This document shows, piece after piece, positions 9,739 to 18,443 of a stretch of 64,000 nucleotides of DNA. The translations under genes and the position numbers were made by a program. The notes beneath the pieces are model-generated. The model worked only from the letters and a program-made list of their open reading frames with translations, ran no database searches and was not told the DNA's origin. Location of the stretch: the NCBI GenBank assembly GCA_001708385.1, contig CP012388.1, forward strand, positions 1,860,001-1,924,000, in the 5' to 3' direction. The number at the start of each line of letters is the position of its first letter. The stretch's first letter is position 1. This DNA comes from Flavobacterium psychrophilum (lineage in GTDB: Bacteria; Bacteroidota; Bacteroidia; Flavobacteriales; Flavobacteriaceae).

Positions 9739-10312
9739 ACTACTAATCGCAGTACTTTTAGCGGGGTTTTACGGCCATGCCCAAACCGTATTTGTAACCC
9801 GTGAAATTGAAGATACTAAAGAACTAAAAGGACTTTTTAGTGAAGTCGGAGCGTTTTCTAATTTCTCATTTTCTGCGCCCTTCAGAGCAAATCCTGCCTA
9901 TGGCACGAACGACCCTTATAACGAAGGCAATGGCACCTGGTTTATACCCGACGGTATTAACATTCAGGGCGGCTTTGGAGTTCACGCTACCAAAATTATA
10001 GCTTTAAGCATTAACAGCGGCATCGACGGACTTATTAGCCCGAAGCTTGTGGCAGTTCCCGTATATGCTTCAATTATTATTAATCCACACCTTAACGAAG
10101 ATACTTCCCTGTTCTTTCAGGCCGGCGTAGGCCATAGCTTTGCATTGGGGCGCGGCGACCTTTCCGGATTATACCAAAAATACCGCTTTGGTGTTGGCGA
10201 TACCGAAGGCATTGGCTTTTTTATAGAAGCCAACTATTATGGATTTGGGCTATATGACATTAAACAGATAAGCTCCCTTAACCTGGGAATCTGCATATTT
10301 AATTTTAACTGA
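9716..10312 (+). CDS. Outer-membrane beta-barrel protein, unknown role
   Basis: 198 aa from ATG 9716, which starts inside the last codons of truB and gives a proper signal peptide (MKLRQLHKLLIAVLLAGFYGHAQ). An earlier in-frame ATG at 9668 would bury the signal. Gly- and aromatic-rich strands (INIQGGFGVHATKIIALSINSG, FFQAGVGHSFALGRG) and a hydrophobic final strand LNLGICIFNFN point to a small barrel. Translationally coupled to truB and 1 base from the next gene. Confidence 0.75.
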   Translation: MKLRQLHKLLIAVLLAGFYGHAQTVFVTREIEDTKELKGLFSEVGAFSNFSFSAPFRANPAYGTNDPYNEGNGTWFIPDGINIQGGFGVHATKIIALSINSGIDGLISPKLVAVPVYASIIINPHLNEDTSLFFQAGVGHSFALGRGDLSGLYQKYRFGVGDTEGIGFFIEANYYGFGLYDIKQISSLNLGICIFNFN

Positions 10313-10313
10313 T

Positions 10314-10946
10314 ATGAAAAAACTAACCCTGCTTTTATGCTTCTGCATTATGAGCGCTTTTGCTCAGGACAGGCAGCCTGTAAAAATAAAACTTAAAGAT
10401 GGCGACCTGCTTTTTCAGGATCTGGACTGCGGTCCGCTTTGCGATGCCATAGAAGCTGTAACCCAAGGCTACAAAGGGAAAGACTTTAGCCATATGGGTA
10501 TGGTAGTGCACCGCAATGATTCTATTTTCATTATAGAAGCAGCCGGCAGTGCCGTACGTCTTACGCCGTTAGAAAAATTCTCTAAGAATAGTAAAAAGCA
10601 AATGCTTATAGGCCGGTTAAAGAAGAAATACCAGCCGCTTATTCCACAAGCTATTTCTTTCTCATTACGACAGGTTGGTGTTCCGTACGATCAGGAGTAT
10701 ATATACGATAATGGCAATTATTATTGTTCGGAACTGATATACGATGCATTTAAATCGGCCAACCATAAAAAACCATTCTTTGAGCTTTTCCCTATGACCT
10801 ACAAACAACCGGGAACCAACGAGTTTTTCCCTGCATGGGTAGACTACTATAAAAATATTGGCAAAGATATACCCGAAGGCAAGCCGGGCTGTAACCCGGG
10901 TGGTATGTCAACTTCAGACAAGATTGATATTATCGGGGCGTTGTAA
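10314..10946 (+). CDS. YiiX/YebB-like permuted papain-fold hydrolase, secreted
   Basis: 210 aa with a signal peptide (MKKLTLLLCFCIMSAFAQ). Matches the YiiX-like permuted NlpC/P60 (papain-like) family: the mature N-terminus has KLKDGDLLFQDLDCGPLCDAI, the catalytic His is in DFSHMGMVV and the catalytic Cys in YYCSELIYDAFK near residue 142. Members hydrolyse amide or ester bonds; the exact substrate here is unknown, with cell-wall or lipid links possible. Follows the barrel gene by 1 base, so both are probably in the truB operon. Confidence 0.85.
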   Translation: MKKLTLLLCFCIMSAFAQDRQPVKIKLKDGDLLFQDLDCGPLCDAIEAVTQGYKGKDFSHMGMVVHRNDSIFIIEAAGSAVRLTPLEKFSKNSKKQMLIGRLKKKYQPLIPQAISFSLRQVGVPYDQEYIYDNGNYYCSELIYDAFKSANHKKPFFELFPMTYKQPGTNEFFPAWVDYYKNIGKDIPEGKPGCNPGGMSTSDKIDIIGAL

Positions 10947-10962
10947 GTTTGGTTGATGGTTG

Positions 10963-11250
10963 ATGAAATTAACAATTGGTAATATGTTTGAAAAGGTATT
11001 GGCTTATGACACATATAGCAATTCTCCCCTGCAAATTGCAAGCATTACTATACTGGAATCTATCTTCCACGGAAGAAGCATTCACAATCTTGTTATAGAC
11101 AACTATTATTTTAAAGGATTTAGTGGTACATACGACGGAAAAACAAATTACACGCTCCATTCTACCTTTGAATGCAACTGCTTTAACTTTGAATTTCTAT
11201 TATCATACGACAACTGGAATTTTATATCTCCGAAAATAGTAAAGAATTGA
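10963..11250 (+). CDS. Hypothetical small protein, possible immunity-island member
   Basis: 95 aa from ATG 10963 (MKLTIGNMFEKVLAYD). No signal peptide or membrane span; short, Tyr/Asn/Phe-rich, with a CNC motif near residue 71. No family recognised. Its stop TGA overlaps the TTG start of the next gene. It opens an AT-rich run of four short genes whose last member resembles Imm27, so an immunity role is conceivable but rests on context only. An alternative start is ATG 10984. Confidence 0.55.
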   Translation: MKLTIGNMFEKVLAYDTYSNSPLQIASITILESIFHGRSIHNLVIDNYYFKGFSGTYDGKTNYTLHSTFECNCFNFEFLLSYDNWNFISPKIVKN

Positions 11251-11756
11251 AAAAATTCAATCTTGAAGACACCGTTGAAGAGAATGAAATGCTTTCAATA
11301 TTTAAAAGAGTTCTTATTAACAACATTAACCAACTTACATTGAAACAGATATCAAGCAAAATCGAGCCATTCGTCAGAAAAACTTTAAGTATTGCTGCAC
11401 TTACAATAGCATTGATTCTTACCTATTTAATTATCTTTCAAAGAAAAGAAAATTCACCCCCAATCGCCGCTGTAGTATTTTTACTAATCATGGCCGCATT
11501 AGTTTATTTTAGAAAAAGTGAAGTTGTCTATATTGATAAAAATGACTTTGTCGTAAGAGGTAAGAAAATTTTAATAAAAGATGTAATTTCAATCACCAAA
11601 AAGCCTTTATTGCATCGATATGATGTTCAGTATTATGACGATGAAGGTGCCATTAAAAATTTCACCTTCCAAGTGGATTCCTTTTTGTTCTTTTCGCATG
11701 AATACATGAGAAAGTTGCAGTTGTTGGTTGAGAAGAATAGGAATAAGAGCGTATGA
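11247..11756 (+). CDS. Membrane protein with PH-like domain (tandem paralogue 1)
   Basis: 169 aa if translation starts at TTG 11247 overlapping the preceding stop; ATG 11289 would give 155 aa. Two membrane helices (about residues 48-68 and 76-92) are followed by a cytosolic beta-rich domain EVVYIDKNDFVVRGKKILIKDVISI that looks like a bacterial PH-like fold. The same module recurs in the next gene, with near-identical core VVYIDKND and KKILI(K/E)D. Overlaps the next gene by 4 bases. Function unknown. Confidence 0.65.
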   Translation: MKKFNLEDTVEENEMLSIFKRVLINNINQLTLKQISSKIEPFVRKTLSIAALTIALILTYLIIFQRKENSPPIAAVVFLLIMAALVYFRKSEVVYIDKNDFVVRGKKILIKDVISITKKPLLHRYDVQYYDDEGAIKNFTFQVDSFLFFSHEYMRKLQLLVEKNRNKSV

Positions 11757-12163
11757 AAGAAATATCCAGTAACTCTACATATACCACAAAGTACTTACTT
11801 CCGTTAATTTTAGCAGTAGCTGCAATTATTCTTATTGGCTATATGATTTTTAGCAACCATAATATTAAGGACTTTACCGCACCTGTTGTTATCCTTTTAT
11901 TAGCAGCCTTTGTTTGGTTTGTAAAATATAGAAAACTTGAAGTTGTTTACATTGACAAGAACGACCTTATAGTTAGAAATAAGAAGATACTAATTGAAGA
12001 TATAATTTCAATGAAAAGAATTCCCCCAAATTACATTTATACTGTAAAGTACCGTGAAGGAAACGAAATAAAGAGTTTCCGCTTCGTAATCGACTCGATG
12101 TTTCTTCGTACTCCTGAATACATGAAAAAACTTGAGGTATTGGTTAAGGAGAATAATAAGTAA
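11753..12163 (+). CDS. Membrane protein with PH-like domain (tandem paralogue 2)
   Basis: 136 aa. Same architecture as its upstream neighbour: two membrane helices (about residues 14-34 and 41-58), then LEVVYIDKNDLIVRNKKILIEDIISM and a C-terminal helix EYMKKLEVLVKENN. Shared residues are concentrated in the PH-like part, which indicates duplication of one gene followed by divergence of the N-terminal helices. Translationally coupled (ATG inside the previous stop region). Function unknown. Confidence 0.7.
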   Translation: MKEISSNSTYTTKYLLPLILAVAAIILIGYMIFSNHNIKDFTAPVVILLLAAFVWFVKYRKLEVVYIDKNDLIVRNKKILIEDIISMKRIPPNYIYTVKYREGNEIKSFRFVIDSMFLRTPEYMKKLEVLVKENNK

Positions 12164-12198
12164 GATATTCTTCGCTCCAATGTGTTTCGTTCAGACTG

Positions 12199-12235
12199 AC
12201 ACTCGGCGCGTCATTGCGAGGCACGAAGCAATCTG
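12199..12235. repeat. Partial CATTGCGAGG...GAAGCAATC repeat
   Basis: GTCATTGCGAGGCACGAAGCAATCT here matches the left half of the fuller element at 12661. It lies in the 164-bp gap 12164-12327, which has no other recognisable feature. Confidence 0.65.
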
Positions 12236-12327
12236 AAAGAGATTTCTCCATTCCATTCGATCGAAATGAACAGTGTTTCTAATCGTATAAATATCAACAA
12301 TACATTTATCCAAATTAATAAAACATC

Positions 12328-12603
12328 ATGTTAAAAAGCGACGAGTTCAAATTGAAAGGAAATTGGGTAATCGTGAATGATGAAATTTTAGAAGATGAAG
12401 TTACTAGTAGAATTAAATTTTTAACAAACAACCACCTCTTAAAATTAGGAACATCACATGATGGGTGGTGCACTTTGTATCAGGATCCAAAAGACAGTCG
12501 CTTATGGGAACTTGTTTATGAAAAAAGTGAATTACAAGGAGGAGGCTCACCGTCTTTATTAAACATAAGCGAAGAAGTGGCACAGAGAAAATATATGTAT
12601 TAG
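12328..12603 (+). CDS. Probable Imm27-type immunity protein
   Basis: 91 aa, no signal or membrane span. The order of features (KLKGNWVIVND, then E..SRIKFLTNNHL, then DGWCTLYQDPKDSRLWELVY, then SELQGGGSPSLLNISEE) is what I recall for immunity protein 27, which protects cells from toxins of the polymorphic toxin class. No toxin gene is visible nearby, so this would be an orphan immunity gene. It has its own upstream gap, lies 164 bases past the paralogue pair, and is AT-rich compared with the housekeeping genes. Confidence 0.7.
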   Translation: MLKSDEFKLKGNWVIVNDEILEDEVTSRIKFLTNNHLLKLGTSHDGWCTLYQDPKDSRLWELVYEKSELQGGGSPSLLNISEEVAQRKYMY

Positions 12604-12654
12604 AAATTCGTGAGATTCCTCAATTCAGCTGCCCTGTATCGGAATGACACAGCG

Positions 12655-12800
12655 GCTCGGCATTGCGAGGCAGGAAGCAATCTAAAAGAGAGATTGCCTC
12701 GCTCCGTTTCACTCCGCTCGCAATGACAGAACGTATTAACTGTGAATTATAGCTAAAATCCGCGTCAATCTGCCCATATCCGCGTCATCCGCGTTCCAAT
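12655..12800. repeat. Interspersed palindrome plus ATCCGCGTC repeat
   Basis: 12661-12727 is an imperfect palindrome: CATTGCGAGGCAGGAAGCAATCT pairs loosely with AGATTGCCTCGCTCC...CTCGCAATGACA. It is followed by three ATCCGCGT(C/T) units at 12759, 12778 and 12788. Together these fill most of the 282-bp gap 12604-12885, where no gene is seen. Both sequence types have the look of dispersed repeats. Confidence 0.7.
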
Positions 12801-12885
12801 AAACATAAACCCCCAACCAAAGTCAGGGGCAATTATATTGAAGTGGATATATCCGGCAACCAACAACCGTTAACCGGCTTCCATA

Positions 12886-13512
12886 TTACATATTCTCAGA
12901 GTTCTCCAATAGCAATGTTATTTCTTCCATAGTGCTGTGTCCCTTATCGTGAAGGTACCATTTTTGAAGTGCGGTTTTAGCCTCTTCGTTAATAACACCA
13001 TGAGCCGCTTTAAAGTCGGTTATCAGCTTAGCAGCATCGTGAGGGCGCGGCCCCCAGCTACCGCGGGCAGTAAGCGATTCTTTTTCTACTAATACTAATT
13101 TTGGGATAGAACGTGCACCGTTGGTAAGGTAATCGTTCATTAGTTCGTCGTTCTCATCACGAAGTACGATCTTAAGCTCTAAGGCACTTGTTTCTTCGGC
13201 TATTTTATTAATAACCGGAACAATCTGTGCAGCATCGCCACACCATCCTTCAGAGATTACTAACAATATATGCTCCTTTTTAAGCTTACCCAGTTTATGT
13301 TTTACTTCATCGGGTACTATGATCGTCTTATCAAGACGGTTCATACGTACCTCGTTAAGGGTTGTATAATGGTGCAGGTCTTCGCTTTGTGTGTTGCCTG
13401 TAGACAGTCCTTTTTCAAGAAGGTCTGTTATATGGCTCCTGTACTGATTGTATGAAAAGCTGTTTTTTAAGCTGTTTTCAATTAAAGATGTCGTCACATT
13501 CATATCCGTCAA
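12886..13512 (-). CDS. Thioredoxin-family protein lacking the second active-site Cys
   Basis: 208 aa, no signal peptide, so cytosolic. The C-terminal two thirds is thioredoxin-like (Pfam Thioredoxin_9 type): strand HILLVISEGWCGDAAQIVPVINKIAEE, then LKIVLRDEND and ARSIPKLVLVE with the cis-Pro. The active site reads WCGDA where WCGPC would be expected, so a resolving Cys is absent at that place. It may be a one-cysteine redox protein or have another role. Monocistronic and divergent from the patatin gene. Confidence 0.85.
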   Translation of the reverse strand: MTDMNVTTSLIENSLKNSFSYNQYRSHITDLLEKGLSTGNTQSEDLHHYTTLNEVRMNRLDKTIIVPDEVKHKLGKLKKEHILLVISEGWCGDAAQIVPVINKIAEETSALELKIVLRDENDELMNDYLTNGARSIPKLVLVEKESLTARGSWGPRPHDAAKLITDFKAAHGVINEEAKTALQKWYLHDKGHSTMEEITLLLENSENM

Positions 13513-13601
13513 TTTTTAGCAAAATTAATCTAACTTTTAATATATCAAAAAAAACGCCATTCAACAAAAAACTGTAATTTAGTCAGTAAATAATCAAACC
13601 A

Positions 13602-14396
13602 ATGAAAATTGACGGTGGTACTATAGGCCTTGTACTTTCGGGCGGGGGCTCTAAAGGCATAGCACATGCAGGTGTTTTAAAATATTTTGATGAGATTGGC
13701 TTACAGCCTTCGCACATTGCAGGAACCAGTTCGGGTGCCATTGTGTCGTCATTATACGCTTGGGGAAAACAACCCGAGGAAATACTTGAATTTTTTAAAT
13801 CGATATATTTTTTCCACTGGAAGCACTTTACCTTCCGTAAGGCCGGGTTTATAGATTCTGAAGCCTTCCGCGATTATTTTTCATCGGTATTTAAAGATGC
13901 TACCCTCGGCGATATGCCGTACAAGATGCACCTTACTGCGACCGATCTGGTATCGGGCAAGCTGAAAATTTTTGGCGCAGAAACCAAAGTAGCCGATGCC
14001 GTACTGGCTTCGTCGGCATTTCCGGGGATTATCTCTCCGTATGAAATTGACGGAAGGCTGTACAGCGATGGCGGAATTATCAACCACTTTCCTACCGATA
14101 TACTACAGGGGCGCTGCGATAACCTGATTGGAATTTATGTGAGTCCGATCCAGAAAATCGACGCGGGCGACCTGCGTACTATACGTTCGGTAACCACACG
14201 TGCGTACGATTTACTTTCTGCTAATACTAACATGCAGAAGTTTACGCTGTGTGACTGGGTTATTGCGCCCGATGAACTGGCTTTATACAGTACTTTCGAG
14301 ACAAATAAGAACAAAATGGATGAGATATTCCAGATTGGATATGAGGCGGCTAAAAAATCGTACGAGGAACTTATCCCTGTAGAACACCATCCCTGA
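13602..14396 (+). CDS. Patatin-like phospholipase
   Basis: 264 aa. Ser-Asp dyad lipase fold of the patatin/RssA type: oxyanion loop GGGSKGIAHAG (about residues 11-21), nucleophile Ser in GTSSGAIV (about 42-49), and catalytic Asp in YSDGGIINHFP (about 158-168). No signal peptide, so likely intracellular; acyl-ester hydrolysis of phospholipids is the family activity. The spacing of elements and length are normal for short bacterial patatins. The gap to pyrH is 92 bases and holds a pyrH promoter. Confidence 0.92.
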   Translation: MKIDGGTIGLVLSGGGSKGIAHAGVLKYFDEIGLQPSHIAGTSSGAIVSSLYAWGKQPEEILEFFKSIYFFHWKHFTFRKAGFIDSEAFRDYFSSVFKDATLGDMPYKMHLTATDLVSGKLKIFGAETKVADAVLASSAFPGIISPYEIDGRLYSDGGIINHFPTDILQGRCDNLIGIYVSPIQKIDAGDLRTIRSVTTRAYDLLSANTNMQKFTLCDWVIAPDELALYSTFETNKNKMDEIFQIGYEAAKKSYEELIPVEHHP

Positions 14397-14460
14397 CACG
14401 GCTCTGTTAAAATGGTTGTAATGAGCTGTAAATTTGTATTTCTCGAAAAACATTTATTAC

Positions 14461-14468
14461 TATATTTG
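14461..14468 (+). promoter_or_regulatory. Probable pyrH promoter -7 box
   Basis: TATATTTG matches the Bacteroidetes -7 consensus TAnnTTTG and lies 20 bases before the pyrH ATG. No clear -33 TTG at ideal spacing. Confidence 0.6.
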
Positions 14469-14488
14469 CACCATTCTAAATTTACCCT

Positions 14489-15196
14489 ATGAAATACAAA
14501 AGAATCCTGTTAAAGCTGAGTGGCGAAGCTCTTATGGGCGACAGGCAATATGGCATTGATCCTAAAAGACTTGCCGAATATGCAGCGGAAATCAAGCAAA
14601 TACACGATAAAGGTGTAGAAATAGCTATTGTTATTGGCGGAGGCAACATTTTTAGGGGTGTAGCAGGAGCCAGCAATGGTATGGACAGGGTTCAGGGAGA
14701 TTATATGGGAATGCTTGCTACCGTTATTAACGGTATGGCTTTACAAGGCGCCCTGGAAGATGCCGGTATGCCAACACGACTGCAAACTGCTCTTAAAATT
14801 GAGGCTATTGCCGAACCATACATTAAAAGAAGGGCTGTACGCCATCTTGAGAAAAGAAGGATAGTAATATTTGGTGCCGGTACAGGTAACCCCTATTTTA
14901 CTACCGATACAGCTGCCGTACTTAGGGGTGTAGAAGTACATGCCGATGTTATTCTTAAAGGTACACGTGTAGATGGTATTTATACTGCCGATCCGGAGAA
15001 AGACCCTACGGCTGTAAAATACGACACGCTTACTTTTAACGATGTACTGCAAAAAGGCCTTAATGTGATGGATACTACTGCCTTTACACTAAGCCAGGAA
15101 AACGAACTGCCAATTATTGTTTTTGATATGAACAAAGAAGGCAACCTGGTAAGAATTTGCGAAGGCGAACTTATAGGAACCACTGTAAACGTTTAA
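14489..15196 (+). CDS. pyrH: UMP kinase
   Basis: 235 aa of the amino-acid-kinase fold; phosphorylates UMP to UDP. Family signatures: [14 protein letters not shown] at the N-terminus, [10 protein letters not shown] (about 52-61), [15 protein letters not shown] (about 95-109), [13 protein letters not shown] (about 131-143), and the VDGIYTADP metal/ATP loop. Forms an operon with frr 22 bases downstream, the arrangement found in most bacteria. Confidence 0.98.
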   Translation: MKYKRILLKLSGEALMGDRQYGIDPKRLAEYAAEIKQIHDKGVEIAIVIGGGNIFRGVAGASNGMDRVQGDYMGMLATVINGMALQGALEDAGMPTRLQTALKIEAIAEPYIKRRAVRHLEKRRIVIFGAGTGNPYFTTDTAAVLRGVEVHADVILKGTRVDGIYTADPEKDPTAVKYDTLTFNDVLQKGLNVMDTTAFTLSQENELPIIVFDMNKEGNLVRICEGELIGTTVNV

Positions 15197-15218
15197 TTTT
15201 TTAGCATAAAATTACACC

Positions 15219-15779
15219 ATGGAAGAAATTGATTTCATTTTAGATAGTGCAAAAGAATCAATGGACGGGTCTATTGCCCACCTTGAAAAAGAATTTCTTA
15301 ATATCCGTGCCGGAAAGGCAACACCTGCTATGCTTGGCGGTGTATTTGTAGACTACTACGGTTCTGCAACACCACTTTCTCAGGTTGCAAACATCAACGT
15401 TCCCGATGCAAGGACAATTACCATCCAGCCGTGGGAAAAAAGCATGCTGCAGCCAATTGAAAAAGCGATCATGATCGCTAATCTTGGTTTTAACCCAATG
15501 AACAATGGTGATAATATAATCATCAGTGTACCTGCCCTTACAGAAGAGCGTAGGAGAGATTTGGCAAAACAGGCAAAAGCCGAAGCTGAAGACGCTAAGA
15601 TTGGCGTACGAAATGTTCGTAAAGATGCTAACACAGATATCAAAAAGCTGGAAAAAGACGGTGTATCTGAAGATGCCTGCAAAGGTGCTGAAGAAAGCGT
15701 TCAGGAACTGACAAATAGCTACATCAAGAAAATTGACGAACTGCTAGTTGTTAAGGAAGCTGAGATAATGAAAGTATAA
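15219..15779 (+). CDS. frr: Ribosome recycling factor
   Basis: 186 aa, standard length. Splits post-termination ribosomes together with EF-G. Conserved parts seen: FLNIRAGKATPAMLGGVFVDYYG, NINVPDARTITIQPWEKSML, and the C-terminal helix region LTEERRRDLAKQAKAEAEDAKIGVRNVRKDA with its conserved Arg/Lys residues. Second gene of the pyrH-frr operon and followed directly by a terminator. Confidence 0.98.
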   Translation: MEEIDFILDSAKESMDGSIAHLEKEFLNIRAGKATPAMLGGVFVDYYGSATPLSQVANINVPDARTITIQPWEKSMLQPIEKAIMIANLGFNPMNNGDNIIISVPALTEERRRDLAKQAKAEAEDAKIGVRNVRKDANTDIKKLEKDGVSEDACKGAEESVQELTNSYIKKIDELLVVKEAEIMKV

Positions 15780-15782
15780 TTG

Positions 15783-15809
15783 AATCCGCCCACTGTGGCG
15801 GATTTTTTT
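15783..15809 (+). terminator. Terminator of the pyrH-frr operon
   Basis: Perfect 8-bp stem AATCCGCC / GGCGGATT with loop CACTGT and a T-run, 3 bases after the frr stop codon. Confidence 0.9.
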
Positions 15810-15818
15810 ATAATACAC

Positions 15819-15826
15819 TATCTTTG
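15819..15826 (+). promoter_or_regulatory. Probable promoter -7 box for the DUF5686 gene
   Basis: TATCTTTG matches TAnnTTTG, just past the frr terminator and 44 bases before the next ATG. Confidence 0.6.
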
Positions 15827-15870
15827 CAGTAACAAAATCAAGCTTCTATCGTTTAGCTATAAAGTCTTCA

Positions 15871-18366
15871 ATGAGAATCCTTACGTTTTTGCTTTTCTTT
15901 ATTACCACGATTTGCGGGGCACAATCTGCCATTACCGGCATTGTGAAAGACAGCGGAACGGAGCAGACACTACCCTTTGCAACCGTTTATACCCAAAATG
16001 GTAAAAGTATTATTGCCGATATGGATGGCAAGTTTGTTATTGAACATGCCACACTTCACGAAATTTTTACGGTAGCCTACATCGGTTACGAAAAACGGTC
16101 TTTTAAAATTACACCCGGGAGAATATTTTACTCTGTTGCACTGGAACCAAAACCCGAACAGCTTAACGAACTGGTTATAGAAGGTGAAAATCCTGTACTT
16201 GGCATTATAAAACGTGCCATTCGCGGAAAAATAATAAACGACCCTCAGCAAAAACTAAGCAGCTTTAGCTATAAGACTTACGAGCGCCTTATTGTTACCG
16301 CCAACCCCGACTCTATTGCCGGAACACTCGACTCTATTTACAAATATGAAAAAGCAGGACGCATCTTTAAAAAGATAGATTCTACCGAATATAAATTCAA
16401 AAAACTTATAGAAAAAAGACACCTGTACCAAACCGAAAAGGTATCGGAGTACTTGTACAACCGAGAGCAGGGACTTAAACAAAATGTACTCGCCACCCGC
16501 ATGGCAGGCTTTAAACAGCCTTTATATGAATTTATAGGACTTAAATTACAGTCGTATTCGGTTTACACGGATAATATCGATCTGATGGAAACGAAATACG
16601 CAGGCCCGTTAGCTTCTGATGCATTAAAAGAATACAATTACAAAATACTTGACACTGTATCTATAGACAACCGTGACGTATATATGATTCACTTTTTCCC
16701 TAAAAACAGAAAAAAGAAGAAAAAGCTGGAAGGTGTTGTATACATAGACACTAAAAATTACGGCATGGCGAAAGCCGTATTCAGGGTCAACAACGTACTT
16801 GACATTACCTCTACCCACTTTTTTAGCTATGAGAAAGAGAAAGGCCTTTGGTTCCCCGACAGGAAAACACTTAGAATCACAAAAGGAACGGGGAAATCTG
16901 ATATTAAAATCTTAGGTGAAACCATAAAGTTCGATGAACAAAGCACGGGCAAACGCAAACGCGACACAGAACCGTCTGACCTTGTATACGTATATATGGA
17001 AGCAGGTAATTTCGACAAGAAATTTGATATTCCGGTTACTATCAGGCGTGCGGCTGTTGCCATAGACATTACCAAAGATGCTATTAACAGGCCTGAGAGC
17101 TACTGGCAGAACTTTCGCCCGGAAACACTTGACAACCGAAGCATAACCACATATAGCGCAATGGATAGCCTTGTTACCAAAGAAAACTGGGAGCAGATTA
17201 TCATTAAAGGAAAAAAGATCATAAACGGTTATTATCCGGCGGGCCCTATTGATATTGACCTGCAAAGGATTATCCGTTATAATAACTATGAAGGCTTTAG
17301 GCTGGGTGCCGGTTTTATTACCAACAATAAATTTGCCGAAACCTTCAGGATCAGCGGTTATGGTGCTTACGGTACGAAAGACGGTATGTTTAAATATGGT
17401 ATGGGTGCCGCGGTGCGACTTGGCAATTTCTCTAATTCATGGATAGGTGTATCGTATGCCGATGACATTACAGAGATTGCGAGTACTTCTTTTGCCACCG
17501 ATAAAAAGACATTCAAAATATACGACCCACGACTTATTAACCTTTTGACGTTTTACAACCATCAAACGTATCAGGCGTATATAGAAACAAAGCTACTGCC
17601 AAAAACATCGAGTGTATGGCAGCTGACCCGCAGCCGTATCGATCCTAAATTTGGTTATGTTTACATACCGGACGATCAGCCTGTCACGCTGTTTAACCTT
17701 ACAACCGCAACCGTAGCCATACAATGGAATCCGTTTAGCGACTATATGCAGACGCCTGAGGGAAGAATAGAGTCGGAGAAGCGTTTCCCTAAGTTTGCTT
17801 TTCAGTACACACAATCCTTATCCAATATCCTTGATAGCGACTTTACCTTCAGTAAGCTTGATGTCAGGGCAGAATACGAAAAGAAATACCTTAACGGACA
17901 AAAGTCATCGGCACTGGTACAAACCGGTGTAGCTGTTGGTGATACTCCATTAACACATCTTTACAGTACATCGCCCAACAACCTTAATAAAGATGGTGTA
18001 CTGGCACGTGTTACGTTTGCAGGCAAGAACAGTTTTGAGACGATGTATTTTAATGAATTCTTCTCAAGTCAGTATATTATGGGGCAGGTAAAACATGCCT
18101 TCAGGAAATTTACTATTTCGGGTAAATTTAAAATGGCCCCTGTTTTAGTTACACGTGCAGCATGGGGTAACATGCACGATAAGAGTCAGCATTTGGGTAT
18201 TGAATACAACACCCTCGAAAAAGGTTATTACGAAAGTGGTGTAGAGCTTAATGAAATTTTCAGCATCGTAGGCATATCTGCATTTTACCGTTACGGGCCG
18301 TATAACCTACCCCAGTTTGATAAGAACATTTCACTTAAACTGTCGTTTGTGTTGAACTTGTTTTAG
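15871..18366 (+). CDS. DUF5686 outer-membrane protein with CarboxypepD-like N-terminal domain
   Basis: 831 aa with signal peptide (MRILTFLLFFITTICGAQ). Residues 20-95 form the carboxypeptidase-regulatory-like beta-sandwich (ITGIVKDSGT...LPFATVYTQNG...ADMDGKFVI...VAYIGYEKRSF) seen at the start of many Bacteroidetes outer-membrane proteins. The rest matches DUF5686: a polar middle region (FSYKTYERLIV onward) and a C-terminal barrel ending FDKNISLKLSFVLNLF. No TonB-box or plug was recognised, so it is not a normal TonB receptor. Function unknown. Monocistronic with its own promoter. Confidence 0.85.
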   Translation: MRILTFLLFFITTICGAQSAITGIVKDSGTEQTLPFATVYTQNGKSIIADMDGKFVIEHATLHEIFTVAYIGYEKRSFKITPGRIFYSVALEPKPEQLNELVIEGENPVLGIIKRAIRGKIINDPQQKLSSFSYKTYERLIVTANPDSIAGTLDSIYKYEKAGRIFKKIDSTEYKFKKLIEKRHLYQTEKVSEYLYNREQGLKQNVLATRMAGFKQPLYEFIGLKLQSYSVYTDNIDLMETKYAGPLASDALKEYNYKILDTVSIDNRDVYMIHFFPKNRKKKKKLEGVVYIDTKNYGMAKAVFRVNNVLDITSTHFFSYEKEKGLWFPDRKTLRITKGTGKSDIKILGETIKFDEQSTGKRKRDTEPSDLVYVYMEAGNFDKKFDIPVTIRRAAVAIDITKDAINRPESYWQNFRPETLDNRSITTYSAMDSLVTKENWEQIIIKGKKIINGYYPAGPIDIDLQRIIRYNNYEGFRLGAGFITNNKFAETFRISGYGAYGTKDGMFKYGMGAAVRLGNFSNSWIGVSYADDITEIASTSFATDKKTFKIYDPRLINLLTFYNHQTYQAYIETKLLPKTSSVWQLTRSRIDPKFGYVYIPDDQPVTLFNLTTATVAIQWNPFSDYMQTPEGRIESEKRFPKFAFQYTQSLSNILDSDFTFSKLDVRAEYEKKYLNGQKSSALVQTGVAVGDTPLTHLYSTSPNNLNKDGVLARVTFAGKNSFETMYFNEFFSSQYIMGQVKHAFRKFTISGKFKMAPVLVTRAAWGNMHDKSQHLGIEYNTLEKGYYESGVELNEIFSIVGISAFYRYGPYNLPQFDKNISLKLSFVLNLF

Positions 18367-18443
18367 AAGACTACATTACCTCTCTGAGAAGAATTGATAC
18401 CTTATTAAACCTTAGGGTGAGGACTAAGCAATAAATAAAACAC

